Below, piece after piece: positions 10,422 through 21,191 of a stretch of DNA of 64,000 nucleotides. The notes under the pieces are model-generated. The model was not told the DNA's origin. It made no database searches and worked only from the letters and a program-made list of their open reading frames with translations. The first letter of the stretch is position 1. Every line of letters begins with the position of its first letter. The stretch is taken from positions 331,770,495 to 331,834,494 of the forward strand of contig NC_133327.1 of NCBI RefSeq assembly GCF_042186555.1. The letters run 5' to 3'. This stretch comes from Aquarana catesbeiana. Taxonomy: Eukaryota; Chordata; Amphibia; Anura; Ranidae. Position numbers and translations under genes: made by a program.

Positions 10422-12571
10422 TGTATAGTGAAATGAACCACCGAAGGTCAACTAAATTGCCTTCAAAAAGTTGCCAACATCCCAGATCAGTACATAGGAT
10501 AAGACCCTTGAGTTAGGGAACTTATATACTCCCCAGTATAGTGGGACTTTATAGGCGAACCATACGATTAAATTAGATGTTTTATTTATTTAGAAAAGCA
10601 TAAAAACAGAATACATTGAACATAAATCTCAAAAAAAGTGCTTATGCAATAGAATTTGCTTTCATATAATTATTGTATACTTCCATTTGTAAACAAGATA
10701 TTTTCTCTAAAAGCCTGACATGTTTCAGGACGATGTCCCTTCTTCAGAGGCGTATTGTACAGAGAAAAATCATATATGTAGAAGATACATTCTGAAACAA
10801 CAAATGAAAACAATTTGCACAATGTAACATTATGAACATAAAATGGTTGAACAGTTCAGCGCCCCGCAGTGTCCACCATACATACCAGTAACAGGTTTTC
10901 AGATATGAAAAGTACATGCATAAGATATGCACATGCATCCAGTTTTGGATGAGACACCAAGTTACATATTTTGAATAAAAGCGCACTGGCTGTCGCTGAC
11001 CAACCAGCGTGAAATAATGGTTATCCCTCGGCTTCAGAAGTGACTCCGCAAAGGCCCCCAAATCAAAGGACGACCCTGCTGGATCCCCGAAATGACCTTA
11101 GTAGGAAAGGAAAGGAAGCTTTTTAAGTAGTTTTATCAAAACCTATGAATTTGTATACATTTTATTTCCCGTTCGCCATAAGGGGCTTTCTCTTTAATTT
11201 AGTTTGGACAAGATGTCTGGCCAGTATCCCATATTTACATATTGTCATATTGTATTCAGGACTTCTAATATTAAAAAGAAGACATTCAAGAAAAAACGAC
11301 TAAGTTTAAGACATTGGCGGTGCCGCCGTCTGCTATTGCAAAGAAAAAGCCTTTCTGCCTGTGTGTAGAAGCGGAATGATCATGCAGCTGGAATGCATTT
11401 AAATATAAGTACAAGATAAAAAAAGTAGAGGGGTTTGCTTGCCTCTGTCTCTCAGAGAGCGTGTCTTGCAAGAAGATATATCTCCCATTGAGAAGGAAAG
11501 AAATGTTCAGAATTACTCACTTGTTAGATACAACGATAATGCACGGGCAGCTGGAGCATGGAGAGCCTTGATGGTGGAATAACACACTGGGCAGGACGCC
11601 AGGAAGCGGCTTAAATAGCCATCGGCGCCTGCGCAGTGAGATTCCAATAAGAAGTGTCAGCAGAGGGAAGGATGCCGCACTGCGTGATGCGCATGCGTCG
11701 GACGGAGCGACGCGCACAGGGAGGACGGACACCCAGGAGCCCTGTAAAGAAAAGGCTCCGAGGTCGCGCCGTCCCTGAGTGATGGCGTCATCACGCATGA
11801 TGCAAAGCGCAGCAGCACGCTGTCAAACTGATGCTTACTATAACATGGGATCGAACAAGGACAGTGGAGGAAAAACAACCATTACTATGGCAACTGGGAG
11901 AGCGGTCACACAAACGGGGAAGGAAGAAAGGGGAAAAGAGGGGAAAAAGGGCAAAGAAAGCAGATATGAAGAAGGGGAAAGAGACAATCAGATAGATAGT
12001 AGATTATTGTGACCGTATAGAAAAAAGCAAAATACATGAAGGGATTGAATCAAAAATTATAATATAAAATTCAACTGACTGATTTTATTTGAGAACAAAA
12101 AAAGGATTTATTTAAGAACCAAAAAAGGTTCTTATGCATGTACTTTTCATATCTGAAAACCTGTTACTGGTATGTATGGTGGACACTGCAGGGCGCTGGG
12201 CTGTTAAACCTCTTCATGTTCATAATGTTACATTGTGCAAATTGTTTTCATTTGTTGTTTCAGAATGTATCTTCTACATATATGATTTTTCTCTCTACAA
12301 TACGCCTCTGAAGAAGGGATATCATCCTGAAACATGTCAGGCTTCTAGAGAAAATATCTTGTTTACAAATGGAAGTATACAATAATTATATGAAAGCAAA
12401 TTCTATTGCATAAGCACTTTTTTTGAGATTTATGTTCAATGTATTCTGTTTTTATGCTTTTCTAAATAAATAAAACATTTTTTATCTAATTTAATCGTAT
12501 GGTTCGCCTATAAAGTCCCACTATACTGGGGGGTATATAAGTTCCCTAACTCAAGGGTCTTATCCTATGTC
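10422..12571. mobile_element. Inverted-repeat element with ~450-bp arms
   Basis: Arm 10476-10925 is the reverse complement of 12128-12571. Examples are aagcataaaaacagaataca against tgtattctgtttttatgctt, and the ctctgaagaagg.../cctgaaacatgtcagg block. The host sequence cttaaagtatata occurs on both sides (10409-10421 and 12573-12585), consistent with a ~13-bp TSD. The interior (10926-12127) is non-coding and GC-rich near 11600-11800. The eaagaagg/aaacatgtc phrase resembles Penelope-like UTRs, so this may be a Penelope-derived copy with inverted terminal repeats. Confidence 0.75.
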
Positions 12572-13247
12572 CTTAAAGTATATAAGACAGCCAATCACAG
12601 ACTACAAAAGCTTCTGATGATGCCCAGTGGGAGGGGCGAAACATGTCAAACTAAGGATAATCTGTGAAGGCTGTTTGGATGCCAAGGTGGCAAATTTTGC
12701 ACATTTTAAAGATTCTGATGTAAGTGTAATGATTTTAAACCCTTTAATAAACCTTGCAGTATTACACTATATGCCCTCTTTTCTTCACTTGTCCAAACTT
12801 TACTACCCCGATCGTCTTTGACTAAGTAAAGTATGTAGGATCTACATCAAGTGGTGGAGGAGAGGAGATTCCATTCTCTGAGGCACAACCAATCTACATA
12901 TCTGTTGGACAGGAGACACTATCTTGATACATACAGGTGTATTTATCATATTTATCTGGTGAGTGGTCACCAAGATTACATCAACGTGTCACCAGCCCTG
13001 TACCTCACACTTGATGAATTTTATTGATTGCACCTTATTTTGCACTATTTTGAACTTTATTGAATGCACTTTTTTTGCACTATATTGGCACTTTATTATA
13101 CATGTTGTCATATGACACATATTTGATGCGAGTATATGTACATTTATGGTTTAGAGAGGCAGCGCTGAGTATAAATTTTCTGTTGTCATGTATTATAAAT
13201 ATGCAGGCATCCATCTATTACCTGAAGCTGTGGTCTCAGACACTCAC

Positions 13248-13383
13248 CTGTTGTGGTCACTATTTTGCCCACTTTATAAACCTCTCCTTCCTCCACATCT
13301 TCTGGTTGTGGTGTGGGGATTTGCTTTTCTTTCGGAGGTGGGGGGGTCCCTGGTGTCCTCAGATGTCCCAAGTCTTTTCTCCC
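13248..13383 (-). pseudogene. Myb-like gene exon 2 remnant
   Basis: On the minus strand, acceptor catag at 13384-85 is followed by an exon encoding ..PQPEDVEEGEVYKVG.. and donor cag|gtgagt at 13247. It is the counterpart of exon 2 (42851-42976, ..IEDVEEGEVGDMG..) of the intact gene. Its length is 136 bases instead of 126, so the reading frame is shifted. It lies on the far side of the Penelope insertion from exon 4. Confidence 0.75.
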
Positions 13384-13539
13384 CTATGTTCATAAAAAAA
13401 GTACTTAGCACACAGATATTTGAGGCCAAAAATTAAAACAAAATTAAGCATATTTGTTGATAAAAAATATTAAAAGGAAGAAAGTGGTGCTGCAACTAGA
13501 AAACCTGAATATTCAGCTAATAGATATGTGTAATAAATG

Positions 13540-14055
13540 TAGATGCGCAACTAAAATAATATAAATAAATGTATAAATACCACATAGGTGTAGGAATGAA
13601 AAAAAAAACACAAATAGTGCCACAATATAGTTAATAGTCCATAACAGATATCAATCCATGTAAATCCGTTGAAATTGGACTCTTCAGAAGGTGTAACGAT
13701 TGCTCTATTCACCCTGCAAAAAGGGCAGCCAGACAACAGCCAAAAAAGTGATTTTAAAGACCAAAGGGCCGCTTACCAGATCTGTTGGATCTCAGGTTAC
13801 AGAGATCATATAGGCATACACAGGAGGGATCAGCCAGGGACGGTGTGTTCACACATTCATTCGATATCCGAATCCTCTCTTCCAAAGCCAACTCTCCAAC
13901 TGCTGAAGAGTCCAATTTCAACGGATTTACACGGATTGATATCTTTTATGGACTATTAACTATATTGTGCCACTATTTGTGTTTTTTTAGTTCCTACACC
14001 TATGTGGTTTTTTTACATTTATTTATATTATTTTGGTTGTGCATCTAAATTTGTT
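13540..14055. repeat. Foldback element, ~150-bp arms
   Basis: Arm 13540-13690 pairs with 13900-14055: gttgaaattggactcttcag pairs with ctgaagagtccaatttcaac, and the outer parts (gatgcgcaactaaaataata) pair with tattattttggttgtgcatc-like sequence. The 200-base loop is non-coding. It sits in the Myb intron of the rearranged Harbinger. Confidence 0.85.
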
Positions 14056-14079
14056 ACAAATGGCTCTATACATGTATAA

Positions 14080-14860
14080 AAGGACCTGTGCATGGCCGGC
14101 AGCTGCGATGTCAGCCGGCCACCCACGATCGCTCCATAGAGAGCCAGAACGGGGATCTGTCAATGTAAACAGACAGAACAGGGGAGGATAGACAGATCTG
14201 CTGTTCTTAGTGACTAGGAACAGAGATCTCTCTCCTCCTCCAGTCAGTCCCATCCCCCCATTTAGAAACACCTCCCAGGCAACACATTTAAACCCTTCCC
14301 TGACAGTGACATTTACACAGTAATCAGTGCATTTTTATAGCACAGATCACTGTATAAATGTCACTGGTACCAAAAATGTGTCAAAAGTGTCCAATCTGTC
14401 CACCACAATGTCGCAGTCTCGCTAAAAATCGCAGATCACCACCAATACTAGTAAAAAAAATAATATTAATAAAAATGCCTTAAATCTATCCCCTATTTTG
14501 TAGACGCTATAACTTTTGCGCAAACGAATCAATATACACTTATTGCATTTTTTTTTACCAAACATATGTAGAAGAATACATATTGGCCTAAACTGATGAA
14601 GACATTTTTATTTTTTTGAATGTTTATTATAGCAAAAAGTAAAAAAAAAATATTTTTTTTTTCAACATTGTAGCTATTTTTGTTTATAGCACAAAAAATA
14701 AAAACCACAGAGGTGATCAAATACCACCAAAAGAAAGCTCTATTTGTGGGAAAAAAAGGACATACATTTTGTTTGGGTACAAAGTCACACAACTGTGCAA
14801 TTGTCAGTTAATTCGACGCAGTGCCGTATCGCAAAAAAAATGATTGAAGTGCAATATTTC
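14080..14860 (-). mobile_element. TTAA-family element fragment, antisense
   Basis: Reverse complement of the family blocks: gatcaaataccaccaaaaga (about 14717), agcacaaaaaataaaaacca and caaaaatgtgtcaaaagtgt (about 14372), with hairpin-rich sequence near 14090-14250. No clear TTAA ends remain. Confidence 0.7.
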
Positions 14861-14929
14861 TATTATTACATTGTTATATAAGATAAAATAGTTCCACTCA
14901 CCATAATGCAAAATCAGTGGGAGCTCTGA

Positions 14930-15375
14930 GCGTGTCACTTGCCAATGTCACCTGCCTTCAGATGCGGATTGTCACTTGCCACATGTTGAGGATTGTCACT
15001 TGCCACAATGTCACCTGCCACACATTGCAGATTGTCACTTGCCACAATGTCACACATTGCGGATTGTCACTTGCCATGACGCCACCTGTCACACATTGCA
15101 GATTTTCACTTGCCACGACGCCACCTGCCACATGTTGCAGATTGTCACTTGCCACAATGTCACCTGCTACACATTGCGGATTGTCACTTGCCACGATGCC
15201 ACCTGCCACACATTGCGGATTGTCAGTTGCCATGATGTCATCTGCCACACATTGCGGATTGTCCCTTGCAAAGACGTCACACATTTCAGATTGTCACTTG
15301 CCATGATGTCACCTGCCACACATTGGGGATTGTCACTTGCCATGACGTCACCTGCCACATGTAGCAGATTGCCAC
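14930..15375. repeat. Minisatellite, ~35-46-bp unit
   Basis: About eleven copies of a unit built on gattgtcacttgccac followed by aatgtcacctgccacacattgcg, with small length changes. Open frames across it on both strands (..CHTLRIVTCH.. and ..VASDNPQCVAGD..) are consequences of the repeat. Confidence 0.9.
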
Positions 15376-15589
15376 TTGCTGTGTCCCAGAGTAAAGGCAG
15401 GCAGCAGAGAGTTGATGTAATCTCTCTGCTGCCTGCGGGTGCACAGTGAGGACGGAACTGCAGTGATGCAGAGCGGGTGGTGAGAGATGATGTCATGTCT
15501 CTGCTCCCCCACCCGCCGGCCCCCTGATTGGCCAGCAAGCTCGCTCACAAGCTGACTGTCCCGCCCGCTGACTGACTTCCCCTGTTCTG

Positions 15590-15860
15590 CCTGCATGCTC
15601 CTGCCCCATCGGATAGTGTCCACCCTGTACTGTGCAGGCGCAGTGCTTGCGCAGTATGGAGGACAAAGGAGATATTGAAAGTCTCCGAACATGAACAGCG
15701 GGAGCGTGTGGCACAATGTACTCTTAATTGCACAGGTGCCATTTAGAGCTGATGAACAGCTGTTCATGTTCAGAGACTTTCAGCATCTCCTTTGTCCTCC
15801 ATACTGTGCAAGCACTCCTCACAGTGGGATCCGCAGAGGAGCGGGTGGAACAGGCTGACT
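15590..15860. repeat. Hairpin (inverted repeat)
   Basis: tatggaggacaaaggagat (about 15654) pairs with atctcctttgtcctccata (about 15785). The flanking gctgttcatgttc / gaacatgaacagc block pairs as well. The loop is about 45 bases. It belongs to the repeat cluster inside the Harbinger copy. Confidence 0.8.
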
Positions 15861-15939
15861 GGCGGGCAGCAATTTGCCGCCCCCTAAAAGTGCTGCCTGG
15901 AGCCATTGCTCCATTGGGTCCCATGGTAGGGCTGGCCCT

Positions 15940-16380
15940 GCCTGGAAGCAAGCGGGGAAGGAAGAGTGGAAGTAAGTCAAGAAAGTGATGGCCTGGGTTC
16001 AGTCTGGTCTGACAAAAGACGCAGGCTGTGGTATGACCACAGCTTGGGGACATATATGTCATCTGCTGCTGTTCATGATCTCTTGTAGTCTGGGACCAGA
16101 TTGTGCTCAATATTATATGAACTCCTCAGGCTACCAATTTGGTGTGTAAAAAGTTGATGTGTGCCGTATGGAAGAAAACTATCAGGATTTCAGAAAGAAA
16201 CTCAAGACCTACCTCTTCTAACAAGCTAGACCCACAGGATGGACCAAGCGCCTTGAGGCGATTCAGTTCACATTTGCAGCGCTATACAAGTCATTCATTC
16301 ATGCCCTGGGGTACAAAGGCTTCACCAATTTCACCAGTTTCTCTAGCATTGCCTTCCTCATTATTTTGTTATGACCCATA
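15940..16380 (+). pseudogene. MADF gene 3' end remnant of the Harbinger
   Basis: Encodes only the basic C-terminus (..SKRGRKSGSKSRK-stop near 15988). The 3' UTR tggcctgggttcagtctggt..gacgcaggctgtggt is closely colinear with 46117-46340 of the intact element. The rest of the gene has been replaced by the repeats at 14080-15860. The UTR is split by a LINE tail at 16150-16312. Confidence 0.8.
16150..16312 (+). mobile_element. LINE 3' end (L2/Rex1-like)
   Basis: Encodes the closing residues ENYQDFRKKLKTYLF of an RT ORF, then gcgccttgaggcgattcagt and agcgctatacaagt, common at the 3' end of this LINE group. A short repeat, accaattt, lies on both sides (about 16132 and 16322) and may be the TSD. 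Confidence 0.65.
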
Positions 16381-16429
16381 ATAAATGGCTATTTTGTATT
16401 CATAAATACTTGCCTATATGTGTTTCACT

Positions 16430-17099
16430 CACTCACAAACAAAACAGTTTGTTTGTAAGTAGGCAGGTACATTTCCAAAATACAATGTTAAATTAACAAG
16501 GGACACCAACACAAACCAACCTCCTTGAGGTTAAAAAAATACAAGATAAAAAACAATATTATGGAGAGCAATAGAAAAAAAAAAACAAGGAGATCTTGAT
16601 AAAAAAAACTATAAACAAAAATTAAATACATTATTACGGAGATCTGACAAAAACTAAAAAATAAAATGTTCAGGAGATCACGAGAAATAATAAAGAAATC
16701 ATTTTTCAGAACTCTGTGTGAATATCAGCAGCAAAACAACTTCATTATTCTAGCATTCTAAAGAAGAAGAGAATGCGCTGCATTAAAAGATTTTAAAAAA
16801 TGCAGTGTGACGAATGTGCTATCTCCATTGTGAACGCTAGTTTTACCAGACCGAGCGCTTCCATCTTGTACTTGATTCTGAGCATGCGTGGAACTTTGTG
16901 CGTCGGAATTGTGTACACATGATCGGAATTTACAAGAATGGATTTTGTTGTTGGAAAATTTGAGATTCAGATCTCAAATTTTGTGTGATGGAAATTCTGA
17001 TGGAAAATGTCCAATGGAGTCTACACACGGTCAGAATTTGCAACAACAAGCTCCCATCGAACATTTTCCGTCGGAAGATTCGACCGTGTGTACGGGACA
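16430..17099. repeat. Right terminal arm of the rearranged Harbinger
   Basis: Colinear with 46400-47158 of the intact element (aatgttaaattaacaaggga; the region near cttccatcttgtacttg; terminal accgtgtgtacg). It is also the reverse complement of 2615-3271. The inner terminal region contains its own inverted pair (about 16912-17040) built on aaattttcc/ggaaaattt. Confidence 0.8.
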
Positions 17100-17204
17100 T
17101 TACAGTTCTTTGACACCCCTTCTGCAAGTCTTAAAAATCTTCAAAAAATAAATTAAAAAAATAGAAATAATAAAACTTTATTAATGACTTGCCCTCCAGA
17201 AGAT

Positions 17205-17469
17205 TTACCCCCCTTTATGACTAGGCCATTCTTTGCGATATGGCACTGCGTTACTTTAACTGAAAATTGCGCAGACATGCAACACTGTACACTGAAGGAA
17301 ATCCTGAAAACATGACCTGTTGGGGCGCCTTGAGGACTGGAGTTGAGAAACACTGACATAGGCAGATCTCTGTCCAGCCTCTTTCCTTGACGATTGGCAG
17401 GTGCCGGCAGACATCCATTGGCCGGCACCTGCTGATCGGCTTCTGCTTTCCTACCCAGAAGTGCATAAT

Positions 17470-17529
<60 letters not shown>

Positions 17530-17600
17530 TGATTGTGCACAAAACAGCTGCCCTGTAGCAATAAATCTGCTATAGGGCGGTCGTTAAATGGTTATACCCA
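17205..17600. mobile_element. TTAA-family fragment with (AT)n
   Basis: Contains ttctttgcgatatggcactg, ctttaactgaaaattgcgca and a hairpin aggtgccggcagacatccat / ggccggcacct. It ends gctatagggcggtcgttaaa like the family's right ends. An (AT)n run occupies 17473-17527. No coding sequence. Confidence 0.6.
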
Positions 17601-18111
17601 TGCATTCATAATACATAACATTTTCCTATCAATATAGACTATCATCCAAAAATGTTGGTTGATAGAAAAATTTAGCTTTTTTCTAAATACATTGGAAGAT
17701 AGCAAAATTATGCTTGCATTTGTGAGATCAGCATAAAAATTACACAAGACAGCCCTTTATGATATGCATACTATAGAAAACTAAATGTTACCCAGATAGT
17801 GTTTAAATTTAGGTTTATTCTGTGATCACTATCGCAAATGACTACTAAATTCTATTAATGTAAAAGGAAAATTATTCTAAACAAATGAATATCTTGGTGG
17901 CTCACAAATAACAGGAAAATGTTGTGTATCTCAACTTAAACTGCAATACAATTTGAGATATCCACAAATGCATGTAATCTTTACATTCCAGTTGGCAATG
18001 TTCTAAATACCAATGAACATCAAATGATAAAGAATAATCCAGATGTGTATCATCCTTGTACTGATAAAATTAATGATGTGGCTATTATTTATACTCCTCA
18101 GAGGAAATATG
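17601..18111. other. no feature recognised
   Basis: AT-rich sequence between repeats. An open stretch near 17990-18110 (..PDVYHPCTDKINDVAIIY..) is cut by the Tc1 element at 18114. I cannot assign it. Confidence 0.5.
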
Positions 18112-18113
18112 TA

Positions 18114-19717
18114 CAGTGGGGCAAAAAAGTATTAAGTCAGCCACCAATTGTGCAAGTTCTCCCACTTAAAAAGATGAGAGAGGCCTGTAATTGTCATCAT
18201 AGGTATACCTCAACTTCAAGAGACAAAAAGGGGAAACAAATCCAGACAATCACATTGTCTGATTATTTAAAGAATTTATTTGCTAATTATGGTGGAAGAT
18301 AAGTATTTTGTCACCTACAAACAAGCAAGATTTCTGGCTCTTACAGACCTGTATCTTCTTCTTTAAATGGCTTCTCTGTCCTCAACTCATTACCTGTATT
18401 AATGGCACCTGTTTGAACTTGTTATCAGTATAAAATACACCTGTCCACAACCTCAAACAGTCACACTCCAAACTCCACTATGGTGAAGACCAAAGAGCTG
18501 TCGAAGGGCACCAGAAACAAAATTGTAGACCTGCACCAGGCTGGGAAAACTGAATCTGCCTGAGACAAGCAGCTTGGTGTGAAGAAATCAACTGTGGGAG
18601 CAATAATTAGAAAATGGAAGACATAGAAGACCACTGATAACCTCCCTCGATCTGGGGCTCCACGCAAGATCACACCCCGTGGGGTCAAAATGATCACAAG
18701 AACGGTGAGCAAAAATCCCAGAACCACACGGGGGGACCTAGTGAATGAGCTGCAGAGAGCTGGGACCAATGTAACAAAAGCTACCATCAGTAGCACACTA
18801 CGCCGCCAGGGACTCAGATCCTGCAGTGCCAGACGTGTCCCCTGTTTAAGCCAGTACATGTCCAGGCCCGTCTGAGGTTTGCTAGAGAGCATTTGGATGA
18901 TCCAGAAGAAGACTGGGAGAATGTCATATGGTCAGATGAAACCAAAGTAGAACTGTTTGGTAGAAACACAACTAATCATGTTTGGAGGAGAGAGAATGCT
19001 GAGTTGCAATCAAAGAACACCATACCTACTGTGAAGCATGGGGGTGGCAACATCATGCTTTGGGGCTGTTTCTCTGCAAAGGGAACAGGACGACTGATCC
19101 GTGTACATGAAAGAATGAATGGGGCCATGTATCATGAGATTTTGAGTGCAAACGTCCTCCCATCAGCAAGGGCATTGAAGATGAAACGTGGCTGGGTCTT
19201 TCAGCATGACAATGATCCCAAACACACTGCCCGGGCAATGAAGGAGTGGCTCCGTAAGAAGCATTTCAAGGTCCTGGAGTGGCCTAGCCAGTCTCCAGAT
19301 CTCAACCCCATAGAAAACCTTTGGAGGGAGTTGAATGTTTGTGTTGCCCAGCGACAGCCCCAAAACATCACTGCTCTAGAGAAGATCTGCATGGAGGAAT
19401 GGGCCAACATACCAGCAACAGTGTGTGACAACCTTGTGAAGACTTACAGAAAATGTTTGACCTCTGTCATTGCCAACAAAGGATATATAACAAGGTATTG
19501 AGATGAACTTTTGATATTGACAAAATACTTATTTTCCACCATAATTTGCAAATAAATTCTTTCAAAAATCAGACAATGTGATTGTCTGGATTTCTTTCCA
19601 CATTTTGTCTCTCATAGTTGAGGTATACCAATGATGACAATTACAGGCCTCTCTCATCTTTTTAAGTGGGAGAACTTGCACAATTGGTGGCTGACTAAAT
19701 ACTTTTTTGCCCCACTG
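18114..19717 (+). mobile_element. Tc1-type DNA transposon, full length, inactive
   Basis: Flanked by TA (18112-18113 and 19718-19719). The ends cagtggggcaaaaaagtatt and aatacttttttgccccactg are inverted, and pairing continues for about 200 bases on both sides (ccaccaattgtgcaagttct). This is the long inverted-repeat arrangement with repeated transposase sites. The single gene is broken by small mutations only, so the copy is relatively young. It interrupts unassigned AT-rich DNA. Confidence 0.95.
18481..19501 (+). pseudogene. Tc1 transposase, two stops and one frameshift
   Basis: The frame starts at ATG 18481 (MVKTKELSKGTRNKIVDLHQ, first helix-turn-helix of the paired-like domain). A TGA occurs after ..GKTESA and a TAG after ..IRKWKT. 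The second DNA-binding part (NPRTTRGDLVNELQRAG) follows. A one-base loss in the C-run near 18840 shifts the frame. The catalytic domain is then open from 18893 to the stop at 19501. The triad is D in WSDETKVELF, D in QHDNDPKHT and E in NPIENLWREL, with 34 residues between the last two (DD34E). The length of about 340 residues is normal for the family. It would excise the element at TA sites, but this copy cannot make the full protein. Confidence 0.95.
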
Positions 19718-19719
19718 TA

Positions 19720-21187
19720 TTAAGTAATCCACAGCTGACTCTTTGGAGACAACCAAAAAATACCATGACAATCAAAAATATACAGTGTTCTCCACAGCTA
19801 CCTTATCCCAACATACTCCCCTCACGTAATCAAATGTGAACACATTATTAACGTTATCATGCTCTCTTGCTAAAGCAACACACACAAATAAATATCTCTA
19901 CCCTATAGCCCCTTAAAGCAATTTTTGACATTCAGAAATCTAACACCGTACATTCCGAGCTCGGATGAATACAAGATGATTTCCCCATATACAGTACCTC
20001 TAAGTGGTATCTTGTTTAATTTCACTAGCACAATCACATGGTAAACTTCACTTGGAATGTTTGTTGGGACAAAGTCCCACATATCACAGATAATGTCAAC
20101 CACATTATCTTTAGTGATGTGCTCTGTTTGATCTCATATAAATTTGTTAATGTTGGATCCGTTAAGGAAACTGTAACTTATGCATATCTTAATCTGTACT
20201 TTGGACTATGAAACACTGTAATGCTTGGAACTTACTTTACCTGATGTATTTGCATCTGTCAAAAAAAGCATTTTTTGGAAAAAAAAATATATATACAGTG
20301 TTTGCCCAGTACAGCATCATACAAAATGACGAACCCAGCCATAAAGCCATTTAAATAAAATAACATGATCTACGCCTGTATGAGAAACAACACCAAGACC
20401 CAAGAGAACCTGAACAAATTACTTATCTCTAAGAGCATTTAAAACCTTTAAAACTGCAGTTTCACTGGCATGAAAGTCCATACAATCAGATGGAAATGTT
20501 TCAGCATTTTTTTTTTATAAAGATAATAATAAAAAAAATAAACACTACCATTTGTTAATTCCAATAAATGAAAGAATAAAAATTGGTTTATATTTAAAAA
20601 GATCAATACAGTGTTTCTTAAGCAAAGGCTTACATAGAGCATTTTAATGAATGTATAAGTATAATAAGTATATCTTTTTTTTTCACTTTTAATTGGATAT
20701 CAAACTATCCAGAAAAAAAAACAGACAGTGACAGGGTTTGAGACAAACTATTGCACTGCAATAGGCTCCTAATGGTTGATTTCTATTCTAATGGTTTAAG
20801 TCTTAAAAAAATAAATAATGTTTTCCTTCGACCCCTCAAGCACCCATGGCAGTGTTATAGCTTTGTTGTAGCACTTGCCACTGTCGGTCTTTCTAGACAA
20901 CTTGACTTACATGTACATTTTGAGAAATTTATATCAATAAAAGCTTGTTAGAGGAAAAGGGATTTAATAAACAGAAAATAATTATATGTATTAACCACCT
21001 ACAGTTAACAGAATACAGTATATTTAACAATAGATTTTTAAGGCTAGGAGAAAAATCACAATAGTTAATGAAAAATTAACGATATTCAGAAAGTCCCCCC
21101 CCCCCAAAAAAAAATAAAAAACTTTTATTGAAAATTAGTAGGTAAAGGATAAAGGATTAAAAGAACAGCTTTAATTATAGTACCACT
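19720..21187. other. no established feature
   Basis: AT-rich, single-copy-looking DNA between the Tc1 element and the TTAA cluster. The only notable stretch is the minus-strand ORF at 19903-20127, listed separately. The C-run and A-run near 21088-21118 are simple sequence. Confidence 0.5.
19903..20127 (-). other. Unassigned open stretch, possible old exon
   Basis: A minus-strand frame of about 74 codons between stops with a normal, non-repetitive composition (..IICDMWDFVPTNIPSEVYHV.., ..GEIILYSSELGMYGVRFLNV..). It has no ATG start; a possible acceptor (..ctaaag) precedes it at about 20107. I do not recognise the family and cannot say whether it is host exon, retroelement remnant or chance. 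Confidence 0.25.
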
Positions 21188-21191
21188 TTAA

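Larger units (their letters stand above)
8075..13185 (+). mobile_element. Penelope-like element, interrupted
   Basis: A Penelope-like retroelement inserted in the Myb intron of the Harbinger. Its parts in order are the C-terminal RT/linker region (8075-8335), a TTAA transposon (8336-9321), a GIY-YIG endonuclease (9326-9674), a T-rich 3' UTR, an inverted-repeat element (10422-12571), and the 3' UTR again (12572-13185). The UTR contains a ctctgaaga.../gggcgaaacatgtc phrase (about 12615-12650) like those in frog Penelope tails. The RT palm is missing, so the copy is 5'-truncated. End positions are approximate. Confidence 0.7.
2615..17099. mobile_element. Rearranged PIF/Harbinger element full of insertions
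   Basis: The left end tgccgtgtacacatgatcgg and the right end gaccgtgtgtacgggaca are Harbinger-type termini like those of the intact copy at 38646-47158. Flanks are gta (2612-2614) and tta (17100-17102), one mismatch from the expected 3-bp duplication. Internal parts colinear with the intact copy are transposase exon 2 (6069-6782), Myb exon 4 (7868-8028), Myb exon 2 (13248-13383), the MADF gene tail (15940-16380) and the right end (16430-17099). The first ~1.7 kb (2615-4265) are instead an inverted copy of right-half sequence. Later insertions fill the gaps. The outer pairing is an inference; two separate elements remain possible. Confidence 0.7.

Noticed and set aside
14917..15538. ORFs on both strands (VASDNPQCVAGD / CHTLRIVTCH repeats)
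   Set aside because: Product of the 35-46-bp minisatellite.
18461..18892. 143-aa minus ORF
   Set aside because: Antisense to the Tc1 transposase; no domain.
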